A stretch of 64,000 bases of DNA. Origin: Acanthosoma haemorrhoidale. Its lineage: Eukaryota; Arthropoda; Insecta; Hemiptera; Acanthosomatidae. Each line of letters begins with the position of its first letter. The first letter of the stretch is position 1. Shown here piece by piece: positions 56,552 to 64,000 of this stretch. The notes beneath the pieces are model-generated. The model was given only the letters and a program-made list of their open reading frames with translations, ran no database searches and was not told the origin of the DNA. The stretch covers positions 124,949,910-125,013,909 of the forward strand of contig OV884011.1 in the NCBI GenBank assembly GCA_930367205.1, given 5' to 3'. Made by a program: the position numbers and the translations under genes.

Positions 56552-57193
56552 GATGCTGTAGCGACCGCTAACTAAATAAGATAAATCACCCTATACTCTA
56601 TTGCATATATATTGTAAGCAAAAGTAAATCACTGTAAAAGTGTTAAGCAATAAAAGGCGGAAGCCAACTAATTCACACAAGAAAGGGTCACCAGCTGGCA
56701 GTTATAAGCAATCATAAACTTAACAACCCTTTAGGGGGCCTCTCTACCTCCAGGGCTTGTCCCGGGTCGGGTAAGAAGGCGGCGGTCACGTGTGTTACTA
56801 CCAGTCACGTTTCTCGCCCCAGGTGTGCGTGTGAACCACCGCCGGATCAAACCCTTTCCGCCTCCCGGCAGGAAGTAGAGAGGGTACTTAAGGCAGGGGT
56901 ACTGGCCCTGTTAGTTAGTCTCTCTAGCGACTCTCCCGTGGCCTTAACTCGTGACGCTTTCTTGGTTTCCGCTTGAACTCTGAAAACTTGACTAATTCTT
57001 TATGAAACCTCTGTACCTCTTCTCTTGAACATAGTGCATTGTCGGGGCACATACCTATTATAAAATGGAGTCAGATAGTAACGCCGTCATGGAACGATTG
57101 ACCAGGTTATTAACTCGAACAATCCGCACTTGTCACCAGGGCTAGTGTCACCAGCATGATCAGGCACCTCCCTAGTGACGACTTGACAGATGA
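56552..57193 (+). repeat. solo Gypsy-type LTR, near-perfect TSD
   Basis: TGTAGCGACC...GACTTGACA (56,557-57,188, 632 bp), flanked by GATGC and GATGA (4 of 5 bases match). Its first ~110 bp align with the LTR of the intact Gypsy element ('aaatcaccctatact', 'gcaataaa', 'gcggaagc'), and its end aligns with the 34.6-kb solo LTR ('gtcatg.aacgattg.ccagg'). ATGGAGTCAGAT occurs at 57,065. Confidence 0.88.
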
Positions 57194-60100
57194 TTCTAAG
57201 ATTACTGCTCAGGCAAACAACACAAGCCATTACCAGGGGCTTAAGTAAAGTGGTAAAAGATGGAAATAAATCTATTTATTAAAGTATTCCAAAAATCACT
57301 TTGTTATCGTCCTTACCGTAAATATTAGTTACCTAGAATATTTCCTTAATTTAATCGGAACAATTAAATAATGATTTTAGCACTGGTAACCAGAGTTTTA
57401 TGTCCAACTCATGTTTGTTTCGTGGTAAAAAAAGTAGTCGACATTATACTATAGTAACTTTAGAGGGAAGAAGAAGGAGGGATGCTCGGATGAAGTTATC
57501 CTAGGCTATAGAGCCTGGATGAAGGTATCACAAGACAGAGATACATGGAGAAAGTTCCTGGATGAGGCCTAAACTTGCCCTACGTTTTGGTGTTAGAGAA
57601 GAAGAAGAATCCATGGTGGAAGAAGTAACGGGTGTCGCACTTCTTTCGGGATCAACAGGCCGATAGATGAGAGAGAATGGAGGAGTTAATGGACATCGTG
57701 ATGATGAAGAGGGGAAAACGGCGAGTCTCATTGTTACCTTTGATCTCTCAACAGGATATTAACGATAGAAATTGTATGTCGTAGTTCTTTGGTTGTTCAA
57801 AACTTCTTGGCTCCACGGTAAAGTTATTATTATTTCTCTTGAACTGGGAGTTCATAGTTCATAGCCGTATATTGAGAAATAGTGGTGACCTCTTGTTACC
57901 GACATTATCATCTCCCAGTTTCAACTACTGCTGTTTTCCTGACAGTGGTCTATCACCAAATAATAAATAAAATACTCTTGAATGGTTTCCTTCGATTTAT
58001 TTTCGGGAAAGTCCAGAGGTAGTCACGCATTTTGTTACGTAGTTGGAGTGACTTTCCCTTTCCACCATATAATAATGCTTGGGACCTTTCCAAATAGCTG
58101 GTAGCTTTCATTTGAAATAAAATGATTTAATTAATGTCGCCATCTTATCTATCTGAAAGAACTCCGATTTGAATTTTGTTCAATAGACCACCTATAGTAA
58201 AATATATGAAAAGGATGAATGTAGAAGGATCTATCAGTTATGTTACACTTTGAGTCCTGTATAAACCTTTCACTAGGCATAACTGAGAGACAATCAAACT
58301 ATCAAAGATAAGGAGTTAATGTTTTACATACGGCCTAAGTGAAAGGTTGCTACTTGGGGTAGGATAGATTGCAATCCAATCTTACTATAATATGAATTTA
58401 AATAAGGCAGCGTATCCGTGCGTAGGGTAGACCACAGGGCAGCGAGGATAAAGATCTGACTGTGAAAGTGTGACTGAAATTACGTTATTATCTGTAAGTG
58501 CGTCCTAGCGATCACGATCTGGAGCCACGACCAGACTGCTTGTGAAACCCCTCCAAGGTATACACTGGAGGTTCCAGGCCTCACTCCAGCCGGTTGTTTA
58601 TTTTTACGCCCCCCACCCCTCCCTCCATCACCCCACCGCTGGTAATTATTCAGAAATTTATTCGCGTGGAGGCCTGAGGAATTGCTATAAAGCTATATCC
58701 ATGGGGTATAATATCCCAACCCCTCAAACCGGTTAATTACGGCAGCTCTGCAGTTTACAAAACACGTAAAATTAATTAGGCGATCATCCTTTAATTAAAT
58801 CGGTTTAGTTCAGGACTCTTGAGCCTCTGTAACCTCGCAGTACTGGAAATAAAATGTCAAACAATCTCTCTGTCCACATTAGGCAAGTTCTTCACTATCC
58901 ACCTACAAGCATGCATGATTGAAATATTCCATTAAATTTAGGGAAATAATCGAAACAGTACGAGGTATTTATTGACTTGTGCCGATCACAGTACGTCATA
59001 GGGGGTCACATGGTTCTCGAAATGTCATGAGCTCTATCACTGAATCCTCACGTCATACCTGAGTTGTTTGCTACATAACCACAAAAGAGCATTTAGTCCT
59101 CTGTTCAGACGCCCATTTTAAATTTAAGGATGGTGAGCAATGGCATATATGACAATCTAATTAACTCATGATCAGGAATTATAAACATTGAAATAACCTG
59201 ACTCCGTTTAAATGAAAAATGCGTTGACTACTGATTCCTATACTGAAAAGTACCACGCAGACATTATACTTGTCTCCGTGATGTACGGGTTTGTTCACCT
59301 GGGTGCTAGCTTCCATAAGGATTGGTGATGGACCTAATCGGAGTTGACTCATTCTTTCGAGAAGAAATTATAAGACTCGTAAACAAAGAAGTAGAGTCGG
59401 TATAGGATACATAAATCAAAGCAAAAAGGGAACGACCTAGCATGAATGGTCAACCATTGCTGGAATCATAACGCCATCTTCCAACAAAGGTAGTAAATTC
59501 ACTTGGCCCCATAAAATACATTAGAGGTTTAATTCTAATATCATGAAACCTTTAAAGCTATCATATTATAAGGACCCTAAAAAGTTGATTTAGTTTACAT
59601 CGATTTCTTCAGATCTGCAATTTTGACTCAACAAACTGATTGTATTGACTTGCTCGACTTAGATCTTGTTACTCCGGGTGAAACACTAGGCCTCAACAGC
59701 GCCATATCCACTTAATCCGTTAAATCCAAGTTTTTTGGTACTTATTTTGTCTCTTTCACTACTCTTGATCTCCATATTTGCTTAGGTTTTCCCTACTCTA
59801 CATTTTCTTTTCCTCGAGGGTTACATGTATGTGCGGTTTTAGTCGCATTTGACTATAGTCAGGAAGCAGTTTTGACCAGGCTTAGGATACGACACTCTAA
59901 ACTGACATATGACCATATGATACAACCTATGATGAAACGTAGCTATGATTGTTTAATACTTACCATCAGACAGGAAAATTTTCAAAGATCCGAAAGTACT
60001 TTATTAATTATAGAACAACTAGTAGAAACTATATATCAAATATTCTATCAAATTTAAACTAAAACTAAAAATATGACAATGTTTATCTTAACCCAACCTG

Positions 60101-61584
60101 TTATTGTTATTATATGACATAAATAATGTACTAGCATATATTACCATAAGTAAAATATGTGTTTATCTATAAACTTGTAAATGGGAAATAGCCAAACGTG
60201 ATACCTTGTGGATCCTCTATAGAAAATAAAAAAAATCAATCTTACTCGGACCGATTACTTCATTATAATTCACACGGGAACGCATAAAAAATTTAAATAA
60301 ATTATATTACCTTGACCCGGGCCTTATTTCGTTGTCTAATAATGGCATTCGATTCAATATGTTTGCAACACAAAGATCATTGAATAAACGGCCGTACGCA
60401 GTACACGTATGTTGAAACCTCACATATCAGGCCAACAATAAAATATTCACCTGGAAGTTTAGCCAGAGCTCTTGTTGTGCCCTTAGAACTCCATCGATGC
60501 CTGATAAGCTGGGGATTGTCCGGACACAGTTAAGCTAACAGATCTCGGTTCAGGAGAGATATGGCAACTATCAAAGATCTATCATACATTTTCTTTCGTC
60601 TTAACTGATCGCACTTATGTTTTATTAATGCAACGGTCAAACTGTTTGATACTCTATGATCGTAGTCTTGATGCATCTACTTCACAAGGCATTGTTCGTA
60701 ACGTTAGTCATTCAAACTACTTCCATTATTAAAGTTAAGGGTATAACATTAATAAAAAAAACAAGCAGTTAGTTAAATATCCTGTCAATCGAGAGGCATA
60801 GCATTTTTACCCAAACAGCATGCATTCAATAACTGATAAATTTCATCCATGTCCACCATAGCGATAACCTGAAGAGTCCCTTCATTCAAACTAATCGAAT
60901 TAACTGTCTCCTAAACAATTGGATTTTTTTTTAAATGCTAATAGCAATTAGGCAGACAATATCGTTAAAATAAGTTTTATTTAAATTAACTTTAAAGCTA
61001 TTAATTACTAAACTGTTAAACAATACCGTAAATAAGAATTATCAGCAAATGGTCAAACTTTAAACAAAATAACACATACTTGGATTATTTACTCTTATAT
61101 GCTTAAAATATGAAAGTAAACTACTATGCACAGAATTTTATCTACAAATAGTATAAAATAGTTTATGTGAGGAAAGAATCTACAATTAAAGAATAATTTT
61201 TTTAAATTTAATTATATGAATTTGTACATGAAGGAAGATAACACAGTTACGTTTAGCACTCATGTAGCAAATACTCACGCAGTGTCTGTAGGGTAGACCC
61301 ATAAAACCATAGGTTCGCATTCCTTATTTCAGATGGACGGTTCGCGACCATTTTGTCAGTAAGGACAAAATTTAATTTTTTGAATTAAAATTTAACAGTT
61401 TAAGAGTTCATTGACATTTAGAAATAAATATTGATGGTGTAAAAAAATTAGGTTCATAAATCCTACTAAGTGAGTCATTTTTCTGATGTATGACAAGAAA
61501 TGTTAGACGAAGGAATTGAAATAGAAGTAGAAAATCTTCAAAAGTTAGATAAAATTCCTTTAAGTAGAACCTAACTCAGTCTAG
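57194..61584. other. AT-rich DNA, no supported gene
   Basis: A plus-strand reading near 57,510-57,570 (AWMKVSQDRDTWRKFLDEA) resembles the W/R-rich C-terminal segment of some LINE ORF2 proteins but is too short to assign. Purine-rich at 57,460-57,740. The rest shows only short ORFs. Confidence 0.4.
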
Positions 61585-61953
61585 TTGGAAAGCTCAACGA
61601 GGAAAATGTTTGGTGGATTTTGGAAAATTACCATACGATCTAATAACAACATATTTCCCTCCGGGTACGTTGACGCTTTCTATTGGTATAGATCTCCAGG
61701 TCACGTTGCCTTGGGATGTCGGGTATCAAAAGCTGTGGCAACCATGAGAGAACCCACGATCACTTCCGAAGTTGACCAAATTCAGAAGCCATTGAAGGAG
61801 GTTACTAAAGCTAATGTTTCAGCAGAACGTAAATTTTGCATAAATGATATGAACAATATATCTATCATTGAAGAAGTAACAGGTGCGTATGTTAGGAATC
61901 AGAAGGCAACAGATCGAAAAATCAATATAGAAATGGAAATGACTCAAGTATAG
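61585..61953 (+). pseudogene. unrecognised 122-codon ORF with a degenerate zinc-knuckle-like segment
   Basis: The ORF contains FWKITIRSNNNIFPSGYVDA followed by FYWYRSPGHVALGCRVSKAV. The spacing [C]-x2-[C]-x4-H-x4-C of retroelement Gag/ORF1 knuckles is echoed (GHVALGC), but both leading cysteines are replaced (F, Y). It may be a decayed LINE ORF1 or Gag, or chance. A further 73-codon ORF follows at 62,028-62,249 without known motifs. No LTR or poly(A) boundary is found nearby. Confidence 0.25.
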
Positions 61954-63470
61954 CTATGTCAGTATCAGCTATGAGAATTCTAATGAATACTACAAAAGTT
62001 TAGAAGGGAATAGTTGGTTATTGGGACTTGGGCATATATTTGGGTAATAGTCCTTGGCATGTTTACCCATTATCGGTAACAAACTCTACTTTTGAGTGCT
62101 ATGAAAAAATAAGAAATCTCAAAGGACCTATTCATGAGATTACAGAAGAAAAAAGGCCTTCTGAGAAGTCACAGGGGGATGTATCGAGTACGAGATACAA
62201 GGCAGCGAGAATACGGTACACGAAGCTGTTCGCTAACGAAGACATATAAAGTTGAATGAAATAAAAACAAAAAATGAGTCGGATTAGAATAACAGATATT
62301 TTAAATTAAATCAAGGTAGTTCTAAGTTAGTCAACATATTAAATACAGATTATATAACCTTTGAAAACCCCTAAATTATTTTTAAAAAGTTTCGCTGCAG
62401 GTAGACCTTTGTGAACTTATTGAAAGAGAAAAATATGAAAAGTATATAGTAAGAATCGTATACAATAAACGATAAAGTAGCTCGTTTTTCTGTTCCTGTT
62501 GGGAATAAAACTGTACACTCCTTCGTAACTTTCGAAGGGTTGTCGGAGAGCTGCAATTGCTGAAGTTAACTAGTGTTACATTTTAAAGTTTTTTTTTATA
62601 AATATTTAATATACCTAGAAGTATGCTACACAAGTTTATGCGCTGAGGCCATTAGTAGTTACTTACTGTGTGTATGTTATTATAGGATATAGGATGATAT
62701 CCTATGAAGCTTGCTGACAGAATATCTGCCAATCTTACTAAATATAAGGGAAACATTGAGCATATTTTCCTTCAGAAAAACTCATGTGTCACTATTTCAA
62801 GGAAGTTCTATTTACCAGTTGAGTATTCGAAGTTGATCCCGAACAGCGGACAGCTATTGAAAACATTCATACAGAACGCCACGTGCCTAGGTTAAAAGTG
62901 GCTGAACAGAGACAGAACGTTCTAAAGTAATATAGTATTGCTGACAGTTATGGAATCTTTTTGTTAGAGTAGTGCGCTCCAGCCCCTAAATAGCATTGTT
63001 TATTCTTAGTTAAGCCGTTCGAACTTTTATTGTAGTTAATGAATCTTTTGTTTAAGGGTAGGTACTATTTCTCATGTACCACTATCTCCACATATTATTC
63101 GATCTTTGTCCAACAGGTTCGTTAATTAATCGGTTCCGCAGAAAAAGATTTTTTGGAAAAAAGATTGTTGGAAAAAAACTAAAGAAATTACTATTCCTTT
63201 TGCTATTTTGCAGCCTACAGGAATAGAATAAATCAACTGAGTTATAAAAGGCGTTTTATCTTTCATTGCTATTTATATTAATATCTATTGTTCGTGAATG
63301 ATTTATGAGGACGTCGACATATCTTTTATCCGACACCGATCATATCTCGTCTTGGTACAGATGTTAATCTTAGCAGGCTTAGACGTGTTAAATAAAATAC
63401 TACAAATAAATTTACGGCCTATGTGTAATACATTACCGATACAAATATATCTGTGAAATTTATAATGAAA
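61954..63470. other. AT-rich DNA without recognisable gene
   Basis: A short 9-bp hairpin (ataggatat...atatcctat, about 62,682-62,705) and short ORFs are present. No supported feature. Confidence 0.45.
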
Positions 63471-63479
63471 TATGAGCCT

Positions 63480-63740
63480 ATGGGACAATAGGGCCCATTC
63501 CTATAATGAGCGAGCTCTACAGGTCCGGCACGCGTGCGCTACTGACCCTTGGAAGGTATGCGGGCGTGTACGAGGCGCACGCTCCGTGTCTGTCTCCCTC
63601 CGGCTATCTGGTCGGGGATCTCTTTGCTCGCTCCGCCAGTGGATAACAGCTCATCTAGCAATAATAACATACAGTCGAGCCAGATTTATCGATTTAATGG
63701 AGATATTGCTAGCTTATTCAAGGACATGAATGTACAGTGA
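63480..63740 (+). other. GC/CpG-rich island-like segment, possible promoter or exon
   Basis: Between 63,505 and 63,640 the DNA is clearly richer in G, C and CpG (ggtccggcacgcgtgcgc, cgggcgtgtacgaggcgc) than all surroundings. An overlapping frame ends LLAPPVDNSSSSNNNIQSSQ then IYRFNGDIASLFKDMNVQ and stops at 63,740. The low-complexity S/N run is common in invertebrate proteins. No splice sites or start can be fixed, so this is only a candidate first exon or promoter region. An unrecognised repeat is the alternative. Confidence 0.25.
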
Positions 63741-64000
63741 TACAGTCATTTCGTCTCCTATCTTATTTCAAAACTTAACCCAATCAATTCCTATGTTTCA
63801 GGCCATATTTAATCTCATGTAATTATTATTATTAAAAACTATCAATACTTACATTTTCTCTATTAATGATTTCTAAATGAGATGGTTATTGAAGAGCATG
63901 ACGGCATGATCATCAAGTGCAGCACACTTGCATGGAATTAGTGATGGTAGTTTGGATTCTGTTTACTTCATTGAGCACATTAAAACAAATCGGCTGTTCG
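63741..64000. other. no recognisable feature
   Basis: AT-rich with no supported gene. Confidence 0.5.

Noticed and set aside
57510..57570. LINE-like C-terminal reading AWMKVSQDRDTWRKF
   Set aside because: Short, single motif, no collinear RT; could be chance in a purine-rich stretch.

Overview
The window is animal-type nuclear DNA: AT-rich by eye, with long non-coding stretches and a dense layer of eukaryotic retroelements of types common in invertebrates (Jockey-like LINEs, Ty3/Gypsy, BEL/Pao, mariner, MITE-like and possibly Penelope-like repeats). An arthropod or other invertebrate is the natural reading, but nothing here fixes the species. I found no host gene, rRNA, functional tRNA or CRISPR array that I can support. 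Almost every recognisable coding stretch belongs to a transposable element.

Layout. 1-13 kb: mostly unassigned AT-rich DNA with 5'-truncated LINE tails (2.4, 3.4, 7.6-8.25, 9.4-10.2, 11.8 kb), a Gypsy RT scrap on the minus strand (6.7 kb), an 801-bp inverted repeat with hammerhead-like ends (3.74-4.54 kb) and a perfect 17-bp hairpin (10.6 kb). 13.07-17.66 kb: a decayed BEL/Pao element with both LTRs, itself hit by a minus-strand poly(A) retroposon and by a 63-bp Jockey tail with a perfect 12-bp target-site duplication (TSD). 18.9 kb: a 73-bp Jockey tail with a perfect 11-bp TSD. 21.97-22.69 kb: a broken mariner. 23.2-25.8 kb: an internally deleted Jockey-A copy. 26.3-26.6 kb: a MITE-like element. 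29.0-29.4 kb: a LINE 3' tail. 30.85-32.2 kb: a truncated copy of a second Jockey family (B). 34.6-35.5, 53.7-54.6 and 56.55-57.2 kb: three solo LTRs related to the LTR of the intact Gypsy element.

The centrepiece is 40,205-50,472: a full-length Jockey-A element with a 14-bp TSD, whose ORF1 was split by a young Ty3/Gypsy element (40,805-46,389, TSD CCCCT). The Gypsy copy has near-identical LTRs, open gag and pol frames, and a canonical -1 frameshift signal (G GGA AAC directly before the gag stop, then a 7-bp stem-loop). It looks recently inserted and possibly competent. The Jockey host copy is dead: besides the insertion it has a 1-nt loss in ORF1, GTG at the expected ORF2 start, and a deletion of the RT catalytic box.

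All three Jockey-A copies that span the RT active site lack the [FY]ADD box, through deletions with different endpoints. Other points of interest are a tRNA-like A/B-box segment in the full-length Jockey-A 5' UTR, a conserved ATGGAGTCAGAT near the end of all four related Gypsy LTRs, and the hammerhead-like inverted repeat. No new biological system is demonstrated; these are leads to test.
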